Assembly (NCBI GenBank): GCA_902769585.1
Contig: CACXPT010000052.1
Span: 1-41,096 of the forward strand
Direction: 5' to 3'
Origin: an uncultured bacterium
GTDB lineage: Bacteria > Verrucomicrobiota > Kiritimatiellia > RFP12 > UBA1067
DNA length: 41,096 nucleotides
The notes under the pieces were generated by a model. The model was not told the DNA's origin and did no database searches. It worked only from the letters and a program-made list of their open reading frames with translations. Positions within the stretch are counted from its first letter, which is position 1. Each line of letters starts with the position of its first letter. The translations under genes and the position numbers were made by a program. Positions 8,572-16,959 of this stretch are shown piece after piece.

Positions 8572-9702
8572 ATGACCGAAAGAGAAGCAAGGATCGCATT
8601 CAACATGATTCCGACCATAGGGTCGGTGACAGTGGCGCGGCTGGCGGCCGAGGCCGGAGGCAGCGTGGCCGATGCTTACGCGCGATATCCGGACAAGCGC
8701 GACTGGGAGGGCAAGGAACCCGACTGGGAGCGCGAGATGGCGCGTGCCGCGAAGATGCGCGTCACGATCGTGACCGAGCTTGACGACGCCTATCCGCCGC
8801 TCCTAAAGGAGATCGCCTCTCCTCCGCTTGCTCTCTACGTCACTGGCGATCCGGCTGTCCTGTCCAAGGCCGGCGTGGCGCTCGTGGGCACGCGCGCGGC
8901 TACAGCCTACGGACGCGAGACGGCGGAACGGCTCGCCGCCGGGCTTGCGCAGCGCGGCTGGGCCGTGTTCTCGGGCCTGGCGGCGGGCATCGACGCGGCG
9001 GCGCACCGTGGCGCGCTCGTTGGCGGCGGCGCGACGGCAGGCATCCTCGGCGGCGCGCTCGACTGCTTCTTCCCCAACGAGAACCGCAAACTCGCGCGAG
9101 AGATGGTGGAGAAGGGCGGATGCGTGGCGAGCGAGTTCCCGTTTGGACGTCGCCCCGACGCGCAGACGTTTCCGCAGCGCAACAGGATCGTATCCGGCAT
9201 CTCGCACGGGGTCGTGGCCGTGGAATGTCCGCTCCGCAGCGGCACGCTCATCACATGCTCGCGCGCCGTGGAGCAAGGGCGGTCGGTGATGGCCGTGCCC
9301 GGACGCGTGGACTGGAAGGTCGCCGCCGGATGCAACCACCTTATCCGCGAGGGCGCACGCCTCGTGACGTGCGTGGAGGACATTGTCGAGGAATTGACAC
9401 CTCTTGGGGTGAAATGTGAGGTGAAAGGTGAAAGGGGAAAGGTGAAAGGTGAAGTGAAAGGTGAAGGGGGAAAGGTGAAAGGTGAAGGGGGCAGATCATC
9501 TTTCACCTTTCACCATTCACCTTTCACCATCGAAGAGTCTCTGGTGATGCGGGCGATTCCGGAAGGCGGCGCTACGGTCGATGCGATAGTCCGCGAGGCG
9601 AAGCTGCCGATAGAGAAGGTCAACTCCTTGCTGGTGGGGTTGCGCCTCAAGGGACGCGTGCGCTTTCTTCCCGGGAACCGCGTAATGGCCGCACAGGCTT
9701 GA
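8572..9702 (+). CDS. dprA: DNA-processing protein DprA
   Basis: DprA binds incoming single-stranded DNA during natural transformation and loads RecA. The 376-residue protein has a short helical N-terminal region and a Rossmann-like core. Core motifs are VALVGTRAAT near 103, VFSGLAAGIDAAAHR near 133, FPQRNRIVSGIS near 200 and GTLITCSRAVEQGR near 225. A C-terminal winged helix spans about 320-376. Between core and winged helix, residues about 279-319 are a Lys/Gly/Glu-rich insert encoded by a heptamer tandem repeat with an inverted arm (9408-9529), which the canonical protein does not have. The start at 8572 is supported by GGAAGG 5-6 nt upstream and by family alignment. No other competence gene is in the window. 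Confidence 0.93.
   Translation: MTEREARIAFNMIPTIGSVTVARLAAEAGGSVADAYARYPDKRDWEGKEPDWEREMARAAKMRVTIVTELDDAYPPLLKEIASPPLALYVTGDPAVLSKAGVALVGTRAATAYGRETAERLAAGLAQRGWAVFSGLAAGIDAAAHRGALVGGGATAGILGGALDCFFPNENRKLAREMVEKGGCVASEFPFGRRPDAQTFPQRNRIVSGISHGVVAVECPLRSGTLITCSRAVEQGRSVMAVPGRVDWKVAAGCNHLIREGARLVTCVEDIVEELTPLGVKCEVKGERGKVKGEVKGEGGKVKGEGGRSSFTFHHSPFTIEESLVMRAIPEGGATVDAIVREAKLPIEKVNSLLVGLRLKGRVRFLPGNRVMAAQA
9408..9529. repeat. Heptamer tandem repeat with inverted arm inside dprA
   Basis: Variants of GGTGAAA are repeated from 9408 to 9487. After a short loop the reverse complement appears (TTCACCTTTCACC at 9502-9514 and again at 9516-9528), which can pair with 9474-9486. It is translated as the interdomain linker of DprA. 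Confidence 0.85.
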
Positions 9703-9721
9703 ACAGCACAGGAGAAAGACC

Positions 9722-11269
9722 ATGGGAAAATGCTGGTTGCTGATGTTGGCCGTCATGTGCGCAGCGAGCGTGGCGTTTGATGCAGTGGCGGGATGCGATC
9801 CCACGAAACTCGAGTTCAAGCTGCTCGCGACGCGGCGGTTCATGCTCGACAACGAGTTGATGCTCTCGGAGTTCGTGCCGGGCGAATCGGCCCGTCCGAG
9901 CCTCCAGAACCCGCTGATGCCCTACTGCGCGAATCCGCTTCCGAAGCTCGCCTACGGAAAGGGCGCGGTGACGCTGTCCGCGCCCGCCGGTGCGGCGGCG
10001 GAGGGCGTGCTCTTCGTCGGCGCGTTCCATCCGGGCGTCCATTTCTCGGCGGACGTGCAGTCGCTTTCCGCAGGATCAGCCGCCGTACTGTGCATCGCGC
10101 CGTACGACGGCTCGTTTCGCGCCTGCGTGCGCGCCGAACCGGGAAAACCCGTTGAGTTCGAGCAATTTTTCGAGGGGAAGAAGCTGGATGCGAAGCTGGA
10201 CGATCCGCAGGTCGTGCCCGCGCCGCCGTTCCGTCTTTCGGCTGTCGTGGCGGGTCCGACGATCCTCATCGCGGTGCGCAAGGACGGCGACGTGCGCTAC
10301 CTCGGGTCCGTCGCGCTCGTGGAGGACCCCGACATCCGGCGGCGCGATTTCGCGGGCTGGCTCAAGTGCGCGGCGGGGGGCTCACTGCCGCCCGGCGGCA
10401 CGGCGTCGCTTACGCGCGCGGCGGTCACGCTCACGGCTGGCGTGGGGCAGGCCGACTTCCGCATCGTCACCGACGGACCCGGCTGCCGCCCGTACATGGA
10501 GAACGGGCGCATCTTCTGCACCTTCTCCGCGCGCGCCGGCCTGAAGTACACGAAATCCGTGGCGAGCTTCAATCCGTCCGTCTTCGACTTCCGCATGGAG
10601 GGCATCCTCCTCACGAGCTACGGCGACGACCACGTGTTCCGCGACTCGGACGGCGTGTGGAAGGCGATCGCCGTCGGCTGGTCCACGACGAAGCACGACC
10701 TCAATCCCACGTCGCGGAAGGGAAGCGGACTTGTGGCCTGCGAGTCGCGCGTGAACCCGTTGCATGGCATCCATGTGTTGCGGGCGAAGCCGCTCGTGGT
10801 CGGCGACGGCATCAAGAGCGAGGATCCCTACACCACCTTCGACGCGACGACGAACAAGTGGCGTCTCGCTACCTCGTCCTTCACCGGCAAGGGACTGCGT
10901 GCCTGCCTGTGGGAATCCGATCGCTGGGACGGCCCCTACGCGCAGATCGCGGGCCCCGTCCCGTTCGACTCGACCGGCTGCGAGATCATGGACTTCGGCG
11001 GGCGCAAGTACGTGATGACGGCGAACGCGAAGCGCAGGCGTCCCGTCTACGAATATCCGTCGCTGAAGTACGTGGGCGAGCTGCGCCTCGACTTCGAGCC
11101 GTACAACGATGAGTGCTCCAACGGCCGCATCTTCACGGCGTTCGCGGAGATGCCGGAGGGATATCCTTACAAGTACATCCTGCTCACGATGGATCGCCAG
11201 AACTTCCCAGGCATGCCGAAGCCCAACTGGACCTACGGCGCCATGTACCTCTACGGCGCAAATCCTTGA
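9722..11269 (+). CDS. Secreted beta-propeller protein, possibly glycosidase-like (GH43/GH117 type)
   Basis: This 515-residue protein begins with a Sec signal peptide (MGKCWLLMLAVMCAASVAF, then VAG). Residues about 25-250 are strand-rich without a recognised motif. From about 270 the sequence shows repeated short blades with DxW-type turns (HVFRDSDGVWKAIAVGW, DPYTTFDATTNKWRLAT, ESDRWDGPYAQI, GRKYVMTANA). This resembles the five-bladed propellers of glycoside hydrolase clans F and J and relatives. Acidic residues that could be catalytic are present (D in FRDSDG, E in CEIMDF), but I cannot align them to a named family. It has AGGAG 8-9 nt before the start and lies 19 nt after dprA. The function is inferred only as carbohydrate-related and extracellular. 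Confidence 0.6.
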   Translation: MGKCWLLMLAVMCAASVAFDAVAGCDPTKLEFKLLATRRFMLDNELMLSEFVPGESARPSLQNPLMPYCANPLPKLAYGKGAVTLSAPAGAAAEGVLFVGAFHPGVHFSADVQSLSAGSAAVLCIAPYDGSFRACVRAEPGKPVEFEQFFEGKKLDAKLDDPQVVPAPPFRLSAVVAGPTILIAVRKDGDVRYLGSVALVEDPDIRRRDFAGWLKCAAGGSLPPGGTASLTRAAVTLTAGVGQADFRIVTDGPGCRPYMENGRIFCTFSARAGLKYTKSVASFNPSVFDFRMEGILLTSYGDDHVFRDSDGVWKAIAVGWSTTKHDLNPTSRKGSGLVACESRVNPLHGIHVLRAKPLVVGDGIKSEDPYTTFDATTNKWRLATSSFTGKGLRACLWESDRWDGPYAQIAGPVPFDSTGCEIMDFGGRKYVMTANAKRRRPVYEYPSLKYVGELRLDFEPYNDECSNGRIFTAFAEMPEGYPYKYILLTMDRQNFPGMPKPNWTYGAMYLYGANP

Positions 11270-11299
11270 CCTCAGAACTTGCACCCAGGGACTGTATTA

Positions 11300-11308
11300 T
11301 GATATGAT
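11300..11308 (+). promoter_or_regulatory. Possible extended -10 promoter
   Basis: TGA-TATGAT lies 26 nt before ATG 11335. The leader carries a clear AAAAGGAG ribosome site 6 nt before the start. Confidence 0.35.
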
Positions 11309-11334
11309 ACCAACGATTCCAAAAGGAGCTAGTG

Positions 11335-13434
11335 ATGACGAATACGAAAAAAACTTCTTGGCTGGTGTTTGGTTCACTTTTGTTGGCGGCACATGTTGGC
11401 GCGAAGACATGCGTGTGGACCGCGCAGACGGGTAACTGGTCAGATTCGGCGAACTGGGCGGACGGCGCCCTACCGGAGGCGGGCGACGATGTGGCGCTCG
11501 TCGGATCGGGCAGTGCCGGCGGCAACATCCAGCTGGAAGGCGCGTCGACAGTTGCGCTGTCGGCGATCTCCAACATGGCCGCGAGTTCTGGATGGACGTT
11601 CACGAACGGTACGGTCAACCTCGCCGCCGGTACGGTGGTCATGGACAACGTGGGAACGCTCCAGTTCCGGGCGCAACTCGCCTCGTCCGATGCGACGACG
11701 TTCGTGAAGCGCGGCGGCGGCACGCTCAACCTCTATGCCACGAACACGGCGCTCAACTGTTCCTTCGTCCTGGAGGACGGACGCCTTCAGATTCTGGACG
11801 ACCTGTCGCTCGGCGCCGTGCCGGAAACGCTACGCGCGGACGCGATCACCCTGCGCGGCGGCGCGCTCTTCACCCATGAATTCAAATCCCCAGACGTCAT
11901 CCTTGCGCCGACGCGCGGCGTCACCGTGGACGGCCTCGGGTATTTTTCTCCGCGTGGAAACAACAAACTCGTCATTTCATCGCCCGTGACGGGATCGGGC
12001 GACGTCTGCATTCTCCAGCAACACGGATCCGTGCGCTTCGACGCCGTCAACACCTACACGGGCGAGACCGTGCTCGGAAACGAAACGCATACGTTCAAGA
12101 TCGGGGATGTCGCGGATTTCGTCGTGGGCGTGGACGGCGCGTTGCCCTCGACGACGAGGTTGCGCAGCGTCGTGACCGGGGCGTCGCTCTCACTTGACGG
12201 CACGACGCAGCGGATTGCCGGCCTTGACGACGGAAAGGGCCTGGCCGTGAACGGTCCTGGCACGCTCCGCTTCGGCGCGGCGGACGACGGCACGCTGACG
12301 CTCACGAACGTCTCGCTCGCCGCGGATGCCATGCTCGCCTACGCGGGCGCGGGCACGCTGGACGCGAAGCTTTCCTCGGCCGCGACGGGCACGACGTTCC
12401 GCCTCGATTCGGGCGCGCTCGCGCTGAACGCGTCGACCGCGCTCGGCGCCGCGACGCTTTCGCTCTGCGACGGCGCGACGCTGGCGGTCGGTACGGGCAC
12501 CGTGCCGAACCCGCTCGTACTTGACGGCGCGGCTTCCGTCTCCGCGTCGGAGCCGGTGCGGTTCGCGGAGGGAGTTTCCGGCGGTACCACGCTGACGCTC
12601 TCCGGCGACCAGGCGTACACGTTTGGCACCGCCGACGGGCTGCTCCGTCCGCTCGACGCGACGCTCGCCCCGCAGGGTTCGTCCACGGTCACGCTCGACG
12701 GTTGGCTCGCAACGACGCAGGACGTCTCGGCCTTTGCGAAAACCGCAGACTGCGTGATCTTCACGACGCTGACGTCCGGCGACCAGAACGTCGGCCCGGG
12801 CGAGTCCGTCGGCATCACCTCCACATCGCAGACCGGCACGGGAGCCGAGAGCATCGCCGTGGCCGGCGGAACCGTCTCGTTCTCGGCGGTGGACACCCTC
12901 GCGGTCGCCTACGCGATCACCGTTTCGGACAACGGCGTGCTGGCGTTCGGCGGCCTTGGCACGAACGACTTCTCGAACGCCACGTTCGTCGGCTCCGGCA
13001 CGATGCGTCTGATGAACGGCACGACCGTCCTGAAGGGCGGTTTCGCGTCGTTCGCGATCAGCGGCGAGGGCGGCGACCTTTACGTGCCGGAAGGCGAGAC
13101 CGTCACGATCGCCGCCGCGTCCGGCAGAATCAACAAGACCGGCCCCGGCACGCTCGTGTTCGCGGGGGACGGTCCGCCTCGCGGCCTCCGACGTCGCCGT
13201 GAACGGCGTCGTGGTGGAGGAGGGCGCGACGCTCGTCCTGGACGGCGACGAGCAGATCGCCAACCGCGCGCATGTGACCGTGCGCGGCACGTTCGACCTG
13301 AACGGCCACACGGAGACCGTCCTGAACTTCGGAAATGCGCCGACTTCCGGCGGCAACATCACTTCGCGCCGCGACAGTTCCGCCGCCGCGATCGTCAATA
13401 CGTCTGCGGACGCGGCCCGGCTGAACACGGCTGA
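11335..13434 (+). CDS. Giant secreted beta-strand-repeat protein, 5' part (frameshifted at 13164-13168)
   Basis: A Sec signal peptide (WLVFGSLLLAAHVGA) is followed by the opening typical of autotransporter-associated beta-strand repeat proteins (CVWTAQTGNWSDSANWADG). About 580 residues of Gly/Thr/Leu-rich repeats of GxGTLxL and GATLxVG type follow. Coding character ends at GPGTLVFAG, and the rest of this frame (after about 13168) is an Arg-rich artefact. Deleting one G from the GGGGG run at 13164-13168 joins FAG to TVRLAASDVAVNG and restores a 1,616-residue protein ending at 16183. ATG 11335 follows AAAAGGAG by 6 nt. No C-terminal outer-membrane barrel is seen in either part, so this is not a classical autotransporter. 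A surface or secreted adhesin or carbohydrate-binding role is inferred. Confidence 0.75.
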   Translation: MTNTKKTSWLVFGSLLLAAHVGAKTCVWTAQTGNWSDSANWADGALPEAGDDVALVGSGSAGGNIQLEGASTVALSAISNMAASSGWTFTNGTVNLAAGTVVMDNVGTLQFRAQLASSDATTFVKRGGGTLNLYATNTALNCSFVLEDGRLQILDDLSLGAVPETLRADAITLRGGALFTHEFKSPDVILAPTRGVTVDGLGYFSPRGNNKLVISSPVTGSGDVCILQQHGSVRFDAVNTYTGETVLGNETHTFKIGDVADFVVGVDGALPSTTRLRSVVTGASLSLDGTTQRIAGLDDGKGLAVNGPGTLRFGAADDGTLTLTNVSLAADAMLAYAGAGTLDAKLSSAATGTTFRLDSGALALNASTALGAATLSLCDGATLAVGTGTVPNPLVLDGAASVSASEPVRFAEGVSGGTTLTLSGDQAYTFGTADGLLRPLDATLAPQGSSTVTLDGWLATTQDVSAFAKTADCVIFTTLTSGDQNVGPGESVGITSTSQTGTGAESIAVAGGTVSFSAVDTLAVAYAITVSDNGVLAFGGLGTNDFSNATFVGSGTMRLMNGTTVLKGGFASFAISGEGGDLYVPEGETVTIAAASGRINKTGPGTLVFAGDGPPRGLRRRRERRRGGGGRDARPGRRRADRQPRACDRARHVRPERPHGDRPELRKCADFRRQHHFAPRQFRRRDRQYVCGRGPAEHG

Positions 13435-16183
13435 CGAGAACGCGTTCTTCGGGCGCGTGACCGAGAGTCCCGGCGCGATCACGATCCGCGCCGGGGGCAA
13501 CATGACGATGTTCGCGGGACCGGCCGGCACGGTCGGACCGTCGAAGATCGAGACGGGCGGCGCCGGGCGGAGCCTGTCCTACACGCGCTGGTCCCAGTTC
13601 TGCTTCTACTTCCATGCCCCGCGCGGCGACGGCCAGACGTTCGCGCTCTCGGAAATCCAGCTGACGTACAAGGGCGTGCCGATCCCGCTTTCTTCCATCT
13701 ACAGCGAAAGCATCACCGGCAACAGCCTGAACTCTTCCTCGCATCCCTACGCGCATCTCGTGGACGGCTTCGCCAGCACCTACTGGGAGGCGACCGCCGG
13801 CACGAACGTGTACGTGATCATCTATGTACGGGACTACCAGCGCGTCGACGGCTACCGTTTCGCCGCGTCCGGCTCGACGCTGCGCACGCCGAAGAGCTGG
13901 GACGTCTATGCGTTCCGTGCGGCGCCGATCGGTTGGATGAGGCTTGACAGTCGGCGCGACGAGCGGGCGATCGGCGCGCAGGACGGCACCACGGCGGAAC
14001 CGGGGATGCGCGTCAGTTCGCTCGAGCCGTTCTTCGCCGGGAAGGTGAGCGGATTCCGGAACATCCGCCTGGAGGACGGCAGCGCGTTCGCGCCGGCGGA
14101 CCTGACGGACTGGACGGGCGAGTTCATCTTCCAGGGTGTCGGTAGCCGCGACAGGATGTGCCGCATCCTGCTTTCTTCCGAGCGCGGCGGCCCGGCGGAG
14201 CAGGGGGTAAGGTACACGGCCACGAACGCCAACGTGTCGGTGGAGAACGTCGGCACGCAGCCCGTCTCCGTGCTGCTCGATGATGACTCCCCCGACACGC
14301 CGCTCTACGGGCGCCTCGCGGACGGCAATGGTCCGCTCGGCCTCGTCAAGCGCGGCAGCGGCACGCGCACGGTCGAGACGCAGGACGCCGCGTACACCGG
14401 TCCCACCGTGGTGCACGCCGGCACGCTGAAGGTCGCCGGGCCGATTGCTTCCGGTGCGAGCGTCACGGCCCACTACCTGCGCATCGTGCCGACGCAGGTG
14501 AAGGGAGGCGTAGGATGGGCAGACAACAACATGTACAACTGGGGCATGAACGAGTTTCAGCTGCTTGACGGGAGTGGGAACGTCGTGCCGTGGCCGAGTG
14601 ACAAGCAGTTGACGGCTGACAACAATGGAGCGGGCGCGAGTACTTTCGCGAACCTTGTTGACGGTAACATCACGACTCGGTGCATCGTGAAGAACGTCAA
14701 CAGTTCCAAGACTTCGCCCGTTCTTCCGCCCGTGACAATCAGTAGCGCCTCGGGCTTCACCTTCAGTGGTTACTGCTGGTATACGCCGCACCAGAATATC
14801 GTAGACGAAAACAGAACGCCTGTCGCGTTGGAGATTGAAGTGAGCGATGACGGTACGAATTGGACGACCGTGGACGCGCGCAACGTTCCGTGGGTGGCGG
14901 ACGAGACATCCTATGCGAATGGCAAACCTGGCATTCTGCGCGGACCTTACGGGCTGTTCGGCACGTCCTCGGGCGTGTCGCCGCTCTACACGATTCCGAG
15001 CGCGTTTTTCGCGGATACGACGGCGCGTTCGACGCGCGCGCCGGCGCTCAAGGCGCGCCATTTCCGCTTTACGCCGCACGCGACGTGGGATCCGTCCTCG
15101 GACGTGAACGCCTACGGCTGGCAGGTCAGCGAGTTCTCGCTCTATCGCGGCGGCGAACGCGTGGACTGGCCCGCAGGCGCCAAGCCGGTGCTGCGCGGTG
15201 GCGAGATGCATACCCATAACGGCTCCGCGCTGTCCAAGTTCTGCGACAACGTGATCACCGGCGGAACCGACAACGCCACGCTGCACCGTTGCTTCGTGCG
15301 CACGATGCCCTCCTACGTGACGGTCGACGCGGGCGAGGAGCTGACGTTCGACGCCTACACCTTCTTCTCGGCGGCAGGCGGGTGCAACTGGCAGCGCATC
15401 CCCACGGCATGGACGCTGGCGGTCAGCACGAACGGCACGGACTGGTGCGACATCGACTCGCGCGTGGTTTCGCCGAGCACCTTGTCGCAGGCAAACTACG
15501 CGCAGCAGGGGATGTATTCGGTTGGCAACGTCTATCCGCTTCTCGATGCGACAACGGCGCGGGACTCCCTCGGCGACGAGTCGCCCGTGACGATCGACTC
15601 TGGCGCGACGCTGGAGATCGCGGCGGACTACGAGCAGTTCGGCACGCTCGTCGGCGCGGGCACGCTCAGGCTGCGTCCCGGCGCGACGGCGGAAATCAAT
15701 GCCATCCCGGGAGGGTCGCGCTCCAGCGCGACCGTAACTGAGGAAGCGTTCTCCGGCACGGTGGCGGGCGCGGGCACGCTCGTGGTGAGCGGCGTCGCCA
15801 CGCAGGCGTTCGACAACGCGACGCTGTCGGGCGTCGAGACGCTGGAGCTGAACGGCGGCACCGTGGTCGGTACCGCGTCGGCGCCGGGCGCGCTTTCGGT
15901 CGCGTTCGGCGGTGGCACGTGGTTCGGCGAGCTGGCGGCTGGCGGCGCGCTGACAGTGACAGGCACGCCCGTGTTCGGTCTGCCGACCAATCCCGGCGCG
16001 GCCTTCCACAAGACGCTCTTCACCTACACCTCCATCGACTCGGCCTCGGCGGCGGCCCTCGCGTCGGCCACGTTCGACCCGTCGGTCGAGCTGCCGAAGA
16101 ACCTCAAGCCGCGCGTGACGGTGACCGGAACCTCGTGCGTCCTCACCGTCTCCGCCGACGGCACGATCGTGATCTTCAGATAG
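13199..16183 (+). CDS. Giant secreted protein, 3' part with three discoidin-like domains
   Basis: This is the continuation of the 11335 gene in the next frame. Real coding begins at about 13166, so GTG 13199 is only the first start codon in this frame. More beta-strand repeats are followed by three F5/8 type C (discoidin)-like domains at about residues 125-240, 420-560 and 616-767. These show the recurrent pattern of a surface strand (FALSEIQLTYKG, GMNEFQLLDG, QVSEFSLYRGG), a LVDG/FxDN loop and a closing VSxDGTxWxxVD strand. Such domains usually bind glycans. A further repeat stretch holds a translated REP element (15709-15733, PGGSRSSAT). The protein ends SADGTIVIFR, the C-terminal pattern shared with the proteins ending at 172 and 23500. 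The frameshift means that either no full-length product is made or the assembly has an error. Confidence 0.75.
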   Translation: MNGVVVEEGATLVLDGDEQIANRAHVTVRGTFDLNGHTETVLNFGNAPTSGGNITSRRDSSAAAIVNTSADAARLNTADENAFFGRVTESPGAITIRAGGNMTMFAGPAGTVGPSKIETGGAGRSLSYTRWSQFCFYFHAPRGDGQTFALSEIQLTYKGVPIPLSSIYSESITGNSLNSSSHPYAHLVDGFASTYWEATAGTNVYVIIYVRDYQRVDGYRFAASGSTLRTPKSWDVYAFRAAPIGWMRLDSRRDERAIGAQDGTTAEPGMRVSSLEPFFAGKVSGFRNIRLEDGSAFAPADLTDWTGEFIFQGVGSRDRMCRILLSSERGGPAEQGVRYTATNANVSVENVGTQPVSVLLDDDSPDTPLYGRLADGNGPLGLVKRGSGTRTVETQDAAYTGPTVVHAGTLKVAGPIASGASVTAHYLRIVPTQVKGGVGWADNNMYNWGMNEFQLLDGSGNVVPWPSDKQLTADNNGAGASTFANLVDGNITTRCIVKNVNSSKTSPVLPPVTISSASGFTFSGYCWYTPHQNIVDENRTPVALEIEVSDDGTNWTTVDARNVPWVADETSYANGKPGILRGPYGLFGTSSGVSPLYTIPSAFFADTTARSTRAPALKARHFRFTPHATWDPSSDVNAYGWQVSEFSLYRGGERVDWPAGAKPVLRGGEMHTHNGSALSKFCDNVITGGTDNATLHRCFVRTMPSYVTVDAGEELTFDAYTFFSAAGGCNWQRIPTAWTLAVSTNGTDWCDIDSRVVSPSTLSQANYAQQGMYSVGNVYPLLDATTARDSLGDESPVTIDSGATLEIAADYEQFGTLVGAGTLRLRPGATAEINAIPGGSRSSATVTEEAFSGTVAGAGTLVVSGVATQAFDNATLSGVETLELNGGTVVGTASAPGALSVAFGGGTWFGELAAGGALTVTGTPVFGLPTNPGAAFHKTLFTYTSIDSASAAALASATFDPSVELPKNLKPRVTVTGTSCVLTVSADGTIVIFR
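15709..15733 (+). repeat. REP unit, variant A (in-frame in the giant secreted protein)
   Basis: Foot GGGAG, stem GGTCGCGC, loop TCCA, stem GCGCGACC. The loop differs by one base from the standard A unit, while the stem is perfect. It is translated as GGSRSSAT. Confidence 0.85.
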
Positions 16184-16187
16184 CGCG

Positions 16188-16955
16188 ATGAACGCCATCG
16201 AAAGAGACCAACCGGGAGGGTCGCGCTCCTGCGCGACCGAAGCGGCGGAAACGGGAGGGTCGCGCTCCTGCGCGACCGAAATGCACGTATGCGCGGACGT
16301 TGCGGACGCGCAGGAGCGCGTCCCTCCCGCGGTTGGTGTTGCGGACGCGCAGGAGCGCGTCCCTCCCGAATTGCCGGTACGTCGCCGTCCTTCGCGCAAT
16401 TCGGTAATGACATTCCATGACAATCGCGCGATACTGCTGTACGTCACGATTGTTACGGCGAATCGGATGCCTGTTCTAGCTTGCGCGGCTGTGGCTGAAT
16501 GCATCTTGGCCGCATGGGCGGCGGCTACGGATTGGCTCGTCGGCCGGTATGTCATCATGCCAGATCACATCCATTTCTTCTGCGCGCCGGCATCGTATCC
16601 GCCGCCGGATTTTCACAGGTGGATGGCATATTGGAAATCTTTGTCTGCAAAGTCTTATTGGCGCATAATGGGAGGGGCGCGCTCCTGCGCGACCGAAGAG
16701 GGAGTTGTGGCGGCGGACGCGCAGGAGCGCGTCCCTCCCGTGTGTGGCGCGGACGCGCAGGAGCGCGTCCCTCCCCGGAATCCGCCATTGTGGCAGCGCA
16801 ATTGTTGGGATCGGCAATTGCGCACAGGTGAGAGTTATTCGCAGAAATGGGAATACGTGCGAAACAATCCTGTGCGCAAAGGCTTGGTCGCCAATGCTGG
16901 CGATTGGCCGTATCAGGGCGAATTGAATGTGCTTGAGTGGCATGAAAGGAATTGA
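16188..16955 (+). CDS. REP-associated tyrosine transposase (RAYT, Y1/HUH family) carrying REP inserts
   Basis: The single-strand-specific HUH nuclease fold is recognisable. VGRYVIMPDHIHFF near residue 124 supplies the two metal-binding histidines. LWQRNCWDRQL and ESYSQKWEYVRNNPVRKGLV supply the RAYT signature and the probable catalytic Tyr217 (or the Tyr of WEYV). RAYTs nick and join REP hairpins with a conserved foot. Two odd features stand out. Residues about 10-60 are four translated REP units, and a further A-B-B cluster (16670-16775) sits in frame between the HUH and Tyr motifs, where other RAYTs have a short loop. An alternative start is ATG 16407 (MTFHDN). The in-frame spacing of the four upstream units favours 16188, which lies 4 nt after the previous stop. 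Whether the enzyme is active with the insert is unknown. Confidence 0.83.
   Translation: MNAIERDQPGGSRSCATEAAETGGSRSCATEMHVCADVADAQERVPPAVGVADAQERVPPELPVRRRPSRNSVMTFHDNRAILLYVTIVTANRMPVLACAAVAECILAAWAAATDWLVGRYVIMPDHIHFFCAPASYPPPDFHRWMAYWKSLSAKSYWRIMGGARSCATEEGVVAADAQERVPPVCGADAQERVPPRNPPLWQRNCWDRQLRTGESYSQKWEYVRNNPVRKGLVANAGDWPYQGELNVLEWHERN
16214..16367. repeat. BIME cluster 1: REP units A, A, B, B
   Basis: A units lie on the plus strand at 16214-16238 and 16253-16277. B units lie on the minus strand at 16304-16328 and 16343-16367. A is foot GGGAG with stem GGTCGCGC/GCGCGACC. B is the same foot with stem GGACGCGC/GCGCGTCC. Both have loop TCCT. Start-to-start offsets are 39, 51 and 39 bp. 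The cluster begins GGGAGGG and ends CCCTCCC, so the feet point outward. Confidence 0.92.
16670..16775. repeat. BIME cluster 2 inside the RAYT gene: A, B, B
   Basis: A at 16670-16694 (one G:A mismatch in the stem), B at 16715-16739 and B at 16751-16775. Offsets are 45 and 36 bp. The A-B portion is 70 bp, the same length as cluster 3, and its 20-nt spacer resembles that of cluster 3, suggesting copies of one composite unit. It is translated in frame as GARSCATE and ADAQERVPP. Confidence 0.92.
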
Positions 16956-16959
16956 GCCA

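Noticed and set aside
13164..13168. Programmed ribosomal frameshift site
   Set aside because: The run GGGGG could slip, but there is no slippery heptamer, internal Shine-Dalgarno or downstream structure that I can argue for; a simple indel explains it better.
11335..16183. Classical autotransporter
   Set aside because: Autotransporter-associated strand repeats are present, but no outer-membrane barrel domain is seen at the C terminus, which ends instead in the DGTIVIFR pattern.
16214..16367. REP clusters as intrinsic terminators
   Set aside because: The stems are strong but no T-run follows any of them and several lie inside translated frames.
13130..16558. A 1,142-codon open frame on the minus strand
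   Set aside because: It is antisense to the large secreted gene and the transposase start, is rich in Arg and His, and has no recognisable domain; long antisense frames are expected from high third-position G+C.
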